This document shows, piece by piece, positions 1 through 8,277 of a DNA stretch of 12,212 nucleotides. The stretch is from an uncultured Prevotellaceae bacterium. Its GTDB lineage: Bacteria; Bacteroidota; Bacteroidia; Bacteroidales; Bacteroidaceae. Numbering within the stretch: position 1 is the stretch's first letter; each line of letters starts with the position of its first letter. The notes beneath the pieces were generated by a model. That model was not told where the DNA came from and searched no databases. It was given only the letters and a program-made list of their open reading frames with translations. The translations under genes and the position numbers were made by a program. The stretch lies in contig CACYKX010000085.1 of NCBI GenBank assembly GCA_902775075.1, forward strand, positions 1 through 12,212, in the 5' to 3' direction.

Positions 1-794
1 GCTGTAGCATAACCACCCTCCTTAGCAATAGGAGCGTTCTTTACGCCATTCACATCAATAGAATCAATCTTCAATACAGATTTTGTGATGCTCTTTACAG
101 CAACATCAACAAGCTCTACTGTACCATTGTATGTAGTCTTAGGACCTTCGATTGTTACAACATCACCTTCCTCAAGACCTAGACTTGCGAAGTTCTTTGT
201 AGCACCGTTCTTATCAAGAGTACCATATACATATACTTCACCTGTCTCATCTTTGATATACCAGTTACCATATACGGTATTACTAATCTTAGTGACAGCA
301 CCTGTTACACGGAAAGTCTTACCATCAGCACCAGCGATAACCTGAGCACAGGTAGCATTCTCTACCTTAGCTGCACCCTGGATGACATGAAGGATCTGAG
401 TCTCACCATTACATACTAAATTATAGAAACCTGAACGATTACCTTTAATTTCATCAGCAGAGAAAGATACAACTGTCTCACCGGCGCTACCAGAAGTAGC
501 AGAAACTTTTACCCAATTCAGATAGTCATCAATGGCCTTTTGAGCTTTCTCACGATCTGCATCAGTTTTAGCTTTAGCCAAATTCTTTGTTAGATCACTT
601 GGAATAGCTTTTTCTAGTTTCCAGTCACCTGCTGCTTTGATTGTAATTTCAGTGCTTCCACCATCAACAGGAATAGCTACAATAGACTTAGAAACCTGAA
701 TGCCATCAAGACATCCCATTTCCTCTTCATTAGAGCAACTTACCAATAAAGTAAGAAGTGTAAGAAATGTTGGAAGAATATATTTAATTTTCAT
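1..794 (-). CDS. BACON/OB-fold domain lipoprotein, partial (C-terminus beyond left edge)
   Basis: Reading down from ATG at 794-792 gives 264 complete codons without a stop before the window ends. Residues 1-20 form a lipoprotein signal ending in the lipobox LVSC, with Cys20 as the acylation site. The residues after Cys20 are SNEEE. An acidic patch of this kind is known as a surface-export signal in Bacteroidota lipoproteins, so I infer outer-surface display. Residues about 32-141 resemble a BACON domain (IPVDGGSTEITI, then W58, W94, SGSAGE, and HVIQG at the end). Within it, residues about 67-91 form a charged, probably helical insertion. Residues about 145-236 look like an OB-fold of the nucleic-acid-binding type common in Bacteroidota lipoproteins (FRVTGAVTKI, NWYIKDETGEVYVYGTLD). 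A second BACON-like repeat begins near residue 240. It lies 28 bp downstream of the TonB-dependent receptor gene and is probably cotranscribed as its surface partner. The ligand is unknown; an OB-fold does not by itself prove nucleic-acid binding. Confidence 0.82.
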   Translation of the reverse strand, partial: MKIKYILPTFLTLLTLLVSCSNEEEMGCLDGIQVSKSIVAIPVDGGSTEITIKAAGDWKLEKAIPSDLTKNLAKAKTDADREKAQKAIDDYLNWVKVSATSGSAGETVVSFSADEIKGNRSGFYNLVCNGETQILHVIQGAAKVENATCAQVIAGADGKTFRVTGAVTKISNTVYGNWYIKDETGEVYVYGTLDKNGATKNFASLGLEEGDVVTIEGPKTTYNGTVELVDVAVKSITKSVLKIDSIDVNGVKNAPIAKEGGYAT

Positions 795-822
795 TACTTT
801 ACTTTTAAATTAGATGAAATCT

Positions 823-3800
823 TTAGTTAAAGAAATACTTGATACCAACAGATGCATACCAGCACTGGCCAATAGCATGGTTGTAAACCCAACGCTGAGT
901 ATTACCACTTACAGCTTTAGGAGTTGAGAATGTAGCATAACCCTCAGCATCCATACCCTCATAGTTGAGGATTCGACCTTCTGCCAAAGAAGCATTCATC
1001 ATCTTTGATACACCCCACTTATCATTGAACATGTTCAAAACGTTCTTTACATCGAAGCTCAACTGAAGCTTGTGAGATGTTGCACCAAGTTTCAACTTAA
1101 AGTCATGCTTGTAAGCTACATCAAGGCGATGAACCCAAGGAGAATATACGCTATAAGCCTCTGCATACTTGCCCTGACGATGCTTCAAGTAGCTATCACC
1201 ATGAACGAAGTCCATAAAACGAGTCTTGTCATCCTCTGATACGAAACGGAACTGACCCTTTTCTACTTGCTCGTCTGTTGGAACATAGATAAGATCATAC
1301 TTATAACCGTCACCGTTCATATCATTAGCTGTCATATATGAGTAGTTGTAACCACCTTTGAAACCTTCATAAATGAAGCTGAATGTGTTACCACTCTTAT
1401 CATTGAATGTAGCAGAAGCTACGATACGGTCAGGAGTTGTGTACTGTGAATTGTGGAGACCTACGTTATTAGGGCCCTGAACTGATGGTACATAAGCAAT
1501 ACAAGACTCTGCGTTAGAACCAGGCATACCAGTAACATCCTTAGAAACGGTATGAGTATATGCAGCCATCAAATTAATACCCTCAACAGGCTGTGCGTTA
1601 ACCTGGATACTTGCCTGGTAACCCCAACCCTTAGAAGTATTTTCAAGAACGAATGCTTTTGTTCCCTGACGGAATGTCTCTGGGAAGAGAGGACGATTGT
1701 CTACACCATTGAAGTGCTCAAAACCATTAGGAGAAATCATACTCCAGTCTGTCATTGTAGACTCGTATACGGTCTTGTTGAAGATGAATTCACCAGTAAC
1801 AGAGAGAGGGAAAGATGTTGGCAACTGATAATCAACAGCCAAAGATGTCTTCCAACGCTGTGGCAACTTGAAGTTTGGATCTACTGCAGAGATAGAAGAA
1901 GGAACAGTACCATCTTCTGGGCTAATAGTCATAGGATAACCTAACTGCTGCAATTTATCTTTAAGTGCCTGAACTGTAGCATGATTGTTAGTATCTGTTA
2001 CAAGACCACCTGCAAACTCGTCCATTGTGAAACCTTTCTTTGTAGCTTCCTTCTCATTAATCTGAGCCTGATACTGTACAAGACCACCATTAGTAGGCAT
2101 ATTGGTGAAGAATACCAAAGGAAGACGACCTGAGAACAGACCTGTACCACCTCTAAACTTCAAAGTACCGTCACCAAATACATCATAAGTGAAACCAACA
2201 CGTGGGTTGATTGTCAAACTAGAATTAGGCCATTTGCCTGTATCAATATGGCGACCGCTATAGTCAAGGTCATAGATTGCCTGATTACGCATCAAGTCTT
2301 TATTCTCGAAGAAGAGGCCATCAAAACGAATACCATAAGTCAACATAAACTTCTTGTTGACATTCCACTCATCCTGAGCATATACACCCAACTTATTGAA
2401 TTGAACGCGAGCAGCAGGTGAAGTTTCACCATTATAACCATAAGTTAAACATACAATTTCCGGAGCACGCTTATTCAAGAAGTCATCCAATGAAGAGTAA
2501 CGATAGTAACCGGTTCCGTTACGCATATATTGGTTATCTGCCATCTGATGCTCATAAGAAACACCACCGAAGATACGATGATTACCAAATGTATAATTCA
2601 AATCATCCTTGACATTCCATACTGTATTATGTACAGCATTGTTATAAGTAAACAACTCATAACCGAGAGCCATATAGTTTTCACCATCCTTCAAGATATC
2701 GATGAATGGGAACTCACCAGATTTTGTACCACGAACATCATCCAATTTAGAATATGTTGCCAAGAACTGGTTAGACAGATTGTCAGTCAAACGGCTGTTC
2801 AAATCGAAAGACCAAGTCTTAACAAGGTTGTCCATAGAATACATGGAGTTTGCGAAAGACATAGAGTACTCTGATGTACGACCAAAAGCTGAACGAGTAC
2901 CACCGTCCATAGAAGAAGCACTAGGAGCAATCCATTTGGTATTCTTTGTATAGTTGTAACGAATTGCCAAACGATGCTTATCGGTAATATTCCAGTCTAA
3001 ACGAGCAAGGAACTTATCGTTTGTAATATCAGAAGGGAAATTTGTATATGAACCTGTATCATAACCATATTCGTTACGGACAAAGTCTGAAACTTTCTGA
3101 AGGTCACTTAATGTAGTACGAGAGATTGTACGGTTTACATCAGCCACACCATCTTTACTACCTCTCCAACGGTTTGCAACAGAAGGAGTCTGTACAGTTT
3201 CACCATTTACGAAGAAGAACAATTTATCTTTAACAATAGGACCACCTAATGTGAAGCCATAGGTTGAAGTACGGTCAGTTTCGCGAGCTGTAGGAATCTG
3301 AACGCCATCAATAGCATCACCACGCATATTCTCATTTCTATGATATGCATATGCAGTACCTTTGAACTTATTAGTACCAGACTTTGTAATAGCGTTGATA
3401 CCACCACCGACAAAGTTTGTCTGACGAACATCATAAGGAGAAATAACAACCTGCATTTCCTCAATAGCGTCAAGAGAAATAGGAGTACCACCACCAGGCA
3501 GACCATCATTCAAACCAAAGTTGTTATTGAAATTGGCACCATCAACAGTAAAGTTGGCTGTACGACCATCGGTACCAGCAAAGCTCATACCATTACCACC
3601 ATAAGGTGAAAGACGAGCAACATCTGTCAGACTTCTTGAAACATTAGGCATGTTCATAATCTGTGTGTTAGAGATGTTAGTTGCAGCACCGGTCTTCTTG
3701 GCAGCGAACTTTGTACCCTGAGCAATAACAACGACTTCGCCCAACTGCTTTGCATCCTCCGTCATCTCTGCATCGAGAGAGAATGGATTACCAAGCTGAA

Positions 3801-4089
3801 GGGTGACGTTCTTGAATTTCATTGTAGAGAATCCTACATACGAGATTGTAACCGTATAAGGGCCACCAGGTCGCATACCTTGGATATTAAAACGTCCGTC
3901 AATGTTTGTTACAGCGGAATACCTTGTACCAGATGGCTCATGCACAATCTGGATCGCAGCACCGATAATAGGCTCTTTGCTTGCCTTCTCAGTCACAGAT
4001 CCGCTCATCGAAGAAGTTGTAACTTGCGCCATAATTGACGTTGTAAAGAACAACATCAGCGCCATTAGAAAACGCAATCTTTTTTGCAT
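823..4089 (-). CDS. TonB-dependent receptor, Oar-like, with carboxypeptidase-regulatory-like N-terminal domain
   Basis: This 1088-residue outer-membrane protein has a Sec signal peptide (residues 1-21, ending SIMAQ). A carboxypeptidase-regulatory-like beta-sandwich follows (about 28-110; the GTRYSAVTNIDGRFNIQGM region is diagnostic). A TonB-box-like EVVV lies at 118-121. The plug domain (about 125-240) includes FTVDGANFNNNFG and GGGINAITKSGTN. The remainder is a beta-barrel ending in the aromatic strand IKYFFN. The size and the plug/barrel motifs match the Oar-like branch, not SusC, and no SusD gene is adjacent. The family imports large substrates across the outer membrane using TonB-ExbBD energy; the substrate here is unknown. 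The gene has its own promoter (4154-4161) and a leader of about 65 nt. It is separated from the operon upstream by a terminator at 4219-4251. The start codon is followed at once by a positively charged signal peptide (MQKRLRF), which supports it. Confidence 0.93.
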   Translation of the reverse strand: MQKRLRFLMALMLFFTTSIMAQVTTSSMSGSVTEKASKEPIIGAAIQIVHEPSGTRYSAVTNIDGRFNIQGMRPGGPYTVTISYVGFSTMKFKNVTLQLGNPFSLDAEMTEDAKQLGEVVVIAQGTKFAAKKTGAATNISNTQIMNMPNVSRSLTDVARLSPYGGNGMSFAGTDGRTANFTVDGANFNNNFGLNDGLPGGGTPISLDAIEEMQVVISPYDVRQTNFVGGGINAITKSGTNKFKGTAYAYHRNENMRGDAIDGVQIPTARETDRTSTYGFTLGGPIVKDKLFFFVNGETVQTPSVANRWRGSKDGVADVNRTISRTTLSDLQKVSDFVRNEYGYDTGSYTNFPSDITNDKFLARLDWNITDKHRLAIRYNYTKNTKWIAPSASSMDGGTRSAFGRTSEYSMSFANSMYSMDNLVKTWSFDLNSRLTDNLSNQFLATYSKLDDVRGTKSGEFPFIDILKDGENYMALGYELFTYNNAVHNTVWNVKDDLNYTFGNHRIFGGVSYEHQMADNQYMRNGTGYYRYSSLDDFLNKRAPEIVCLTYGYNGETSPAARVQFNKLGVYAQDEWNVNKKFMLTYGIRFDGLFFENKDLMRNQAIYDLDYSGRHIDTGKWPNSSLTINPRVGFTYDVFGDGTLKFRGGTGLFSGRLPLVFFTNMPTNGGLVQYQAQINEKEATKKGFTMDEFAGGLVTDTNNHATVQALKDKLQQLGYPMTISPEDGTVPSSISAVDPNFKLPQRWKTSLAVDYQLPTSFPLSVTGEFIFNKTVYESTMTDWSMISPNGFEHFNGVDNRPLFPETFRQGTKAFVLENTSKGWGYQASIQVNAQPVEGINLMAAYTHTVSKDVTGMPGSNAESCIAYVPSVQGPNNVGLHNSQYTTPDRIVASATFNDKSGNTFSFIYEGFKGGYNYSYMTANDMNGDGYKYDLIYVPTDEQVEKGQFRFVSEDDKTRFMDFVHGDSYLKHRQGKYAEAYSVYSPWVHRLDVAYKHDFKLKLGATSHKLQLSFDVKNVLNMFNDKWGVSKMMNASLAEGRILNYEGMDAEGYATFSTPKAVSGNTQRWVYNHAIGQCWYASVGIKYFFN

Positions 4090-4095
4090 ACCTTT

Positions 4096-4140
4096 TTAAC
4101 TGAAATTTAATTAATAATTTGAGGGGATAAACCCAGTTAA
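4096..4140 (-). promoter_or_regulatory. Possible hairpin in the 5' leader of the receptor mRNA
   Basis: A perfect 7-bp inverted repeat (TTAACTG at 4096-4102 and CAGTTAA at 4134-4140) brackets a small GGG-TTTAT-CCC hairpin and AT-rich sequence just upstream of the receptor start codon. The mRNA could fold so that the base of the stem lies six nucleotides from the AUG. Whether this regulates translation is unknown; short AT-rich inverted repeats also arise by chance. Confidence 0.3.
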
Positions 4141-4153
4141 TACTTAGATGCTG

Positions 4154-4161
4154 CAAAATTA
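4154..4161 (-). promoter_or_regulatory. Bacteroidota -7 promoter element for the TonB receptor gene
   Basis: The minus strand reads TAATTTTG, an exact match to the Bacteroidota sigma-ABfr element TAnnTTTG, about 65 bp before the receptor ATG. The nearest TTTG upstream is 25 bp away, longer than the usual 19-21 bp, so the -33 element is weak or absent. The position between the preceding terminator and the start codon supports a separate transcript for receptor and lipoprotein. Confidence 0.6.
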
Positions 4162-4218
4162 ATTAAAATTTCTCATATAATTGTTACAAAAGTGTTAAAA
4201 TTAGAAGTTGTTAAAAAC

Positions 4219-4251
4219 AAAAAAAATCCGCATTAATATTAAATGCGGATT
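4219..4251 (-). terminator. Intrinsic terminator of the nupG-to-permease operon
   Basis: On the minus strand a 10-bp stem (AATCCGCATT with AATGCGGATT, 7-nt loop) is followed by a run of T (complement of the A-run at 4219-4226) and then more T-rich sequence. It lies 21 bp after the ABC permease stop codon. It should end the six-gene operon before the receptor promoter. Confidence 0.85.
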
Positions 4252-4272
4252 ATATTTCAAATTGTAAGCAAA

Positions 4273-5472
4273 TTAGTCTTTTCTGTACCAAATTCTCATT
4301 ATCTTTCGTCGAATAACAATTATATTGAGAACCGAAACCAGTATAAACAATATCAAACCGACAGTTAACGCCGGTAGCATATTTCCATCTTCTATTTGAG
4401 GGAATAATGTTTCTATGATATCCATATAATATGCCCTGACAAAGAACAATATAATCAATGCGATAAGTAGGACCAGAACATTCAAACCTATCGTCAGAAA
4501 TTGATATGGACGGGCTACATTTCCTGGACTATAACCTATCAACAGTAGATTTTCCAACTTTGAGGAATTCTTCTGTACAAGAAGGTATATACTCAGCATC
4601 AATATATAGAAACTCAAAATCGAAATGATCAATCCCACAATCATCACCATTGAAACCATTAGTTTCAAGAAATATGTGGTCTTCTCAGCATTCAATTTAT
4701 CATCCTCTACTTCGTATCCTTTCTTATCAAGATATTTCGTTATATGCTCATCTGCCGGATTTCCGACCTCCATGATCAAACGGGTTGGATTGCTGTGATT
4801 TTCCGGAGCAAAATGATTATTACTCCAATCCATAAATGCCTGTGGCACAAGGATTGTGTTAAGTCGGCTGGAGAATCCGATGACCTTTCCGTCAAATTCT
4901 TCATTATATCCATTACCTTGGATAAACATCTTAAAGTCTATCATACCCATCAATCCTTCAGATATCTTTGGTAATGAATGACTCTGTGCAAATCCAAAGT
5001 TATACATTGTTATATATGCACGTGGCAGAATAATTGGTACTTTCTGGTCTCCTTCTTTCCATTTCCAATCTTGCGAAGGAGCTTCAACGAAATCATCCGG
5101 AACAGATTCTATAGGAATCTCGGAATTCAAGACATTCGTTCCATTAATTCCCATATTGGCATTTACCTTATATTCTGTAGAAGTGAACTTACCCATCTTC
5201 TTGACAAAAGACTGCTCTCCTACTTCATCAATCTCACTATTGCTGAAAGTATTCGTTCTTCCACTAATGGTACTTGCTGTTCCTATCTTCTTATTTAAGA
5301 TCAGGAAATCTGACTTCATGAAACTGTCTTCTGCTGTAAAGACAGGTATAACGTCATTATAAAACTGAAATCCTAACAAAACGATAAGCATACCAAATAA
5401 GTTGGCAAAGAAGAAACCAACAAACTGTGGTACGCTAATATGTTGACGTAATAATTTCCAAACAAGATTCAT
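4273..5472 (-). CDS. ABC transporter permease, FtsX/MacB-like
   Basis: This 399-residue inner-membrane protein has one hydrophobic segment near the N-terminus (about residues 17-38). A large soluble, presumably periplasmic, region follows (about 40-265). Three hydrophobic segments close the protein (about 268-298, 322-347 and 362-385). This 1+3 topology with a big extracytoplasmic domain is that of type VII (MacB/LolCE/FtsX) permeases, which couple cytoplasmic ATP hydrolysis to periplasmic conformational work instead of forming a classic substrate channel. The stretch around KLENLLLIGYSPGNVARP after the second segment is typical of FtsX-family cytoplasmic loops that contact the ATPase. It starts 17 bp after the ATPase gene, so the two are almost certainly partners. 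The substrate is unknown; lipoprotein or envelope-stress handling is conceivable. It is the last gene before the terminator at 4219-4251. Confidence 0.85.
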   Translation of the reverse strand: MNLVWKLLRQHISVPQFVGFFFANLFGMLIVLLGFQFYNDVIPVFTAEDSFMKSDFLILNKKIGTASTISGRTNTFSNSEIDEVGEQSFVKKMGKFTSTEYKVNANMGINGTNVLNSEIPIESVPDDFVEAPSQDWKWKEGDQKVPIILPRAYITMYNFGFAQSHSLPKISEGLMGMIDFKMFIQGNGYNEEFDGKVIGFSSRLNTILVPQAFMDWSNNHFAPENHSNPTRLIMEVGNPADEHITKYLDKKGYEVEDDKLNAEKTTYFLKLMVSMVMIVGLIISILSFYILMLSIYLLVQKNSSKLENLLLIGYSPGNVARPYQFLTIGLNVLVLLIALIILFFVRAYYMDIIETLFPQIEDGNMLPALTVGLILFILVSVLNIIVIRRKIMRIWYRKD

Positions 5473-5489
5473 AGTTCTTACCTCATCCT

Positions 5490-6134
5490 TTAAAGTTTAA
5501 AGACCTTTTCGTAACTTAGATCCATATGTTTACCTATACTTGTCACGATGACACCGGCACCTTGCTTCTTGGCTTCTGTCATCATAATCTCACCCATTAT
5601 GCGACTGTTGTTGTCATCAAGATGAGAAATTGGCTCATCCGCAAGAATAAAATCAAAAGGCTGGACCAAAGCACGTATCATAGCAACTCTTTGCTGTTGA
5701 CCAAATGACATTTTGCCAATCTTCGCATCAAGCTTGTCTCCAATGCCAAGCATATCAAACCACTCTACAATCTGTTCCTTACTCTTAAATCCTGTCAGAT
5801 TATTCTTTATCATGACATTCTCCATAGCTGTAAGTTCAGGGAACAAACGAAGTTCTTGGAACAAATGACTTACATGTCGCTTACGAATATCGACCCAGTC
5901 TGATACTTTATAATCGGATGTAAGACGATCGTCAAACATCACTTGGCCACTATAATCGTGACGATAACCGAGTACATAGCTGCAAAAAGTGCTTTTTCCT
6001 TGTCCACTTTCTGCTTCCACAAGATAAAGGTGACCTTTTTCAAAGGTTGCATCAGTATTCCAAATATCAGAGTTCCATTCTGTACGCTGAGAAAAGACCT
6101 GAGGTATAACGGAATTCAAAAGAATTTTTTCCAT
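5490..6134 (-). CDS. ABC transporter ATP-binding protein (LolD/MacB-type) with divergent H-loop
   Basis: This 214-residue ATPase is the cytoplasmic partner of the permease downstream. Visible motifs are: Walker A AESGQGKST (residues 41-49, with Ala where the first Gly usually is), Q-loop Gln93 in LFQEL, signature MSFGQ (142-146, for LSGGQ), Walker B ILADE (Asp166, Glu167) and D-loop SHLD (170-173). The switch His that normally follows the VT after Walker B is not in place. The sequence reads VTSIGKH, with Ser199 at the expected position and the nearest His at 203. The size and the QQQRVAMIRAL context fit the LolD-like group serving type VII permeases. Its ATG directly abuts the TAA of the DUF4836 gene (TAAATG), which implies translational coupling. 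ATP binding looks intact, but hydrolysis could be slow or unusual. Confidence 0.88.
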   Translation of the reverse strand: MEKILLNSVIPQVFSQRTEWNSDIWNTDATFEKGHLYLVEAESGQGKSTFCSYVLGYRHDYSGQVMFDDRLTSDYKVSDWVDIRKRHVSHLFQELRLFPELTAMENVMIKNNLTGFKSKEQIVEWFDMLGIGDKLDAKIGKMSFGQQQRVAMIRALVQPFDFILADEPISHLDDNNSRIMGEIMMTEAKKQGAGVIVTSIGKHMDLSYEKVFKL

Positions 6135-7499
6135 TTATTTTAATGTATAAACGATACTTCTTATATCACCAAACATCGGTTTCATAAATACTGAAAGTGC
6201 CGACATTACTCCCTTGTTACTACCAAAATCATTTAAATTAATGATCATGACCATCTTCTGACCGATAATCTTTTTCTGTAATTTAGCATCCAATGGATGA
6301 ACATTAGACTTAATAGCACCTAAAGCTGTGACCTTGTCACTTCCACTATAGAATTGTAAATCTGGGGATACACCAAAAAAGAATGATGTGTTCCCATCTG
6401 TATAATAATAAGAATCTTTACCGGAATCCAATATTTTTCCACCCTTTGGCACACTTTGCTTCCAGTAATCAACATCGGCCAACCATTTCGCATGAGCTAA
6501 TTTTGCCGCCCATGTGATTTGCATCTTATCGTCAGAATAAGAAGGAATAACAATACTCATATCTCCATTTACACTACGCAGGATGTTATCCATATCAATG
6601 GCTGTGTTTATACCTACAAGAAGGGCCTGAAGACCTTGATTATTTTGCATTAAAGGTAGGAATTTTGTTCCATCTACATTCATAAACATGCCAAGAGTGG
6701 CATCACGCGACATGGAAGCAACATAGTTACCTTTTATAGGACGGTACTGTTTACTTGCATTCTGAAGGGATGCATTTACTTCTTTATTGAAAGAGAAGGT
6801 CTTACCCTCAATATTCAAGCAACCATCAGAAACAAACATCTTCGCAGCTATTAACACTTGAGAGGCATCTGCGCCTTTAGGAGCACCCAACGTGAAAGGT
6901 GCAATAAATTTCTCAGGCAATGCCTGTGCCTCTGCAACAATAGCCATTGGAGCATCTATACTATCCAACTTCTCATAAATCGGACGGGATACGACACTCT
7001 CGTCTTCATCTTGCTTCAGGTATCTTGCCATACTCTGCTGCAATTCTGCCTGCGCATCAGGAGTGACTGGTCCCATAACAAGCAACGCGTCATCTGAGAA
7101 CCCAAGAACCCAAGAATCCTTTAATACAGAGAAGTTGAAGCCTCGACGTTCTTTTGTCTTCGTGCAAACACCTTTCTTTGATAACTTATCCAGGTATTCT
7201 TTTAGGTCATCAGAATCGCTCACTTTTGCACAGAGACCAAGATTCCCATCCTGAGACTCAAACATATACATTTTAGAGGTTAAATCAATACCGCAATCTG
7301 AAACATTCTTTATATGTAATACCGCAGCAAGAAGATTCAACTGCTTACTTGAGGAACTTGCTGCCATCTTTTTCATATCAACAGAAATTAAAGCAGAACT
7401 TTCTGCTGGTATGGCATTTTGATAACTATCAGAACAAGAACTGAAAAACAACGCTGACGCGATGAATATATAATATATAAAATGTTTAGCTTTAATCAT
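6135..7499 (-). CDS. DUF4836 family lipoprotein
   Basis: This 454-residue protein begins with a lipoprotein signal peptide ending in FSSC, so Cys22 is the probable acylation site. The mature N-terminus (SDSYQN) lacks the acidic cluster associated with surface export, so a periplasm-facing anchor is more likely. The opening IPAESSALISVDMKKMA and the repeated two-lobed alternation of beta strands and helices match DUF4836, a Bacteroidota family of unknown function. No catalytic motif is visible. The gene starts 15 bp after rsmE and its stop codon directly touches the start of the ABC ATPase gene. That linkage suggests it works with the ABC transporter, for example as a periplasmic accessory or substrate-handling lipoprotein; this is inference from context. 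The family assignment is from memory of its sequence style and is fairly firm. Confidence 0.82.
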   Translation of the reverse strand: MIKAKHFIYYIFIASALFFSSCSDSYQNAIPAESSALISVDMKKMAASSSSKQLNLLAAVLHIKNVSDCGIDLTSKMYMFESQDGNLGLCAKVSDSDDLKEYLDKLSKKGVCTKTKERRGFNFSVLKDSWVLGFSDDALLVMGPVTPDAQAELQQSMARYLKQDEDESVVSRPIYEKLDSIDAPMAIVAEAQALPEKFIAPFTLGAPKGADASQVLIAAKMFVSDGCLNIEGKTFSFNKEVNASLQNASKQYRPIKGNYVASMSRDATLGMFMNVDGTKFLPLMQNNQGLQALLVGINTAIDMDNILRSVNGDMSIVIPSYSDDKMQITWAAKLAHAKWLADVDYWKQSVPKGGKILDSGKDSYYYTDGNTSFFFGVSPDLQFYSGSDKVTALGAIKSNVHPLDAKLQKKIIGQKMVMIINLNDFGSNKGVMSALSVFMKPMFGDIRSIVYTLK

Positions 7500-7514
7500 T
7501 TTTTCTTAAGTATG

Positions 7515-8246
7515 TTATTTTCGTCTAGCTAAATTCGCTAACATTACAGCTGTCAATCCTGCAGTTTCTGTCCGAAGCCGACTAGTTCCCAAAGATACAC
7601 TCTCGTAACCATTCTCCAGAGCCAATCGTACTTCATCTACCGAGAAATCACCCTCCGGTCCTACTAAAACCGTAACATCTAAGTCTTCAGGATTTAAAGC
7701 TGGCTTATTCAATTCTTCAAAGAAATCCAGCTTTTCAAATTCTTCATAACAATGACAGATGAATTTCCTTCCTTTCCGTGGAGTTAAGATAAAGTCTTTA
7801 AAATGCTCCATCTGATTAACGACCGGCTTCCAAGGTTTTCTGCTTTGTTTTACAGCTGCAACAATAATCTTATCTAGTCTTACCGTTCTCATAACTTTTC
7901 GCTCAGAGAACTTACAGTTCAGGAAAGACAACTCATCAAAACCGACTTCCGTTGCCTTTTCTGCCATCCACTCTATTCGATCCATCATCTTCGTTGGAGC
8001 AATGGCCAAATGAATGTGCCCATTCCATGAAGGTTGCTGCGGCAACGTTTCTTTGATTTCATAAAGGCATCTTTTAGTAGCAGCCAAAGTTACTTCTGCT
8101 CTATAAAAACAGCCCTCTCCATCCATGAGAAACATTTCATCGCCACTCTTCAATCGAAGCACTCTTAATGCATGCATAGCCTCGTCCAAAGGCATTTCAT
8201 TCTGACTTGCTGCATCAGGCACATAGAAATATCGGACTTCTTTCAT
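7515..8246 (-). CDS. rsmE: 16S rRNA (uracil-1498-N3)-methyltransferase RsmE
   Basis: RsmE is a SPOUT-class enzyme that methylates N3 of U1498 in 16S rRNA within the 30S subunit, using S-adenosylmethionine. The 243-residue length is normal for the family. An N-terminal PUA-like domain (about 1-70) contains HALRVLRLKSGDEM. The SPOUT domain carries APTKMMDRIEWMAEKATEVG (about 84-103), QSRKPWKP, the SAM-binding loop GPEGDF (196-201) and the knot motif LGTSRLRTETA (219-229). The start codon is 31 bp after the bifunctional-nuclease gene, with no promoter element between them, so it is transcribed within the operon. Its position ahead of an envelope ABC cassette is a matter of shared transcription, with no evident functional link. 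Confidence 0.95.
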   Translation of the reverse strand: MKEVRYFYVPDAASQNEMPLDEAMHALRVLRLKSGDEMFLMDGEGCFYRAEVTLAATKRCLYEIKETLPQQPSWNGHIHLAIAPTKMMDRIEWMAEKATEVGFDELSFLNCKFSERKVMRTVRLDKIIVAAVKQSRKPWKPVVNQMEHFKDFILTPRKGRKFICHCYEEFEKLDFFEELNKPALNPEDLDVTVLVGPEGDFSVDEVRLALENGYESVSLGTSRLRTETAGLTAVMLANLARRK

Positions 8247-8277
8247 CGGTATTAATTTATTTAATTTGTTATCTTTA

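Noticed and set aside
1552..3609. Several plus-strand open frames of 60-130 codons within the receptor gene
   Set aside because: They lie opposite a clearly coding 1088-residue receptor, encode Cys/His/Arg-rich low-similarity products and lack promoters; they are frame shadows.
823..4089. SusC of a polysaccharide utilisation locus
   Set aside because: The size and plug motifs fit the Oar-like branch and the next gene is a BACON/OB-fold lipoprotein, not SusD; no glycoside hydrolase or polysaccharide sensor is in the window.
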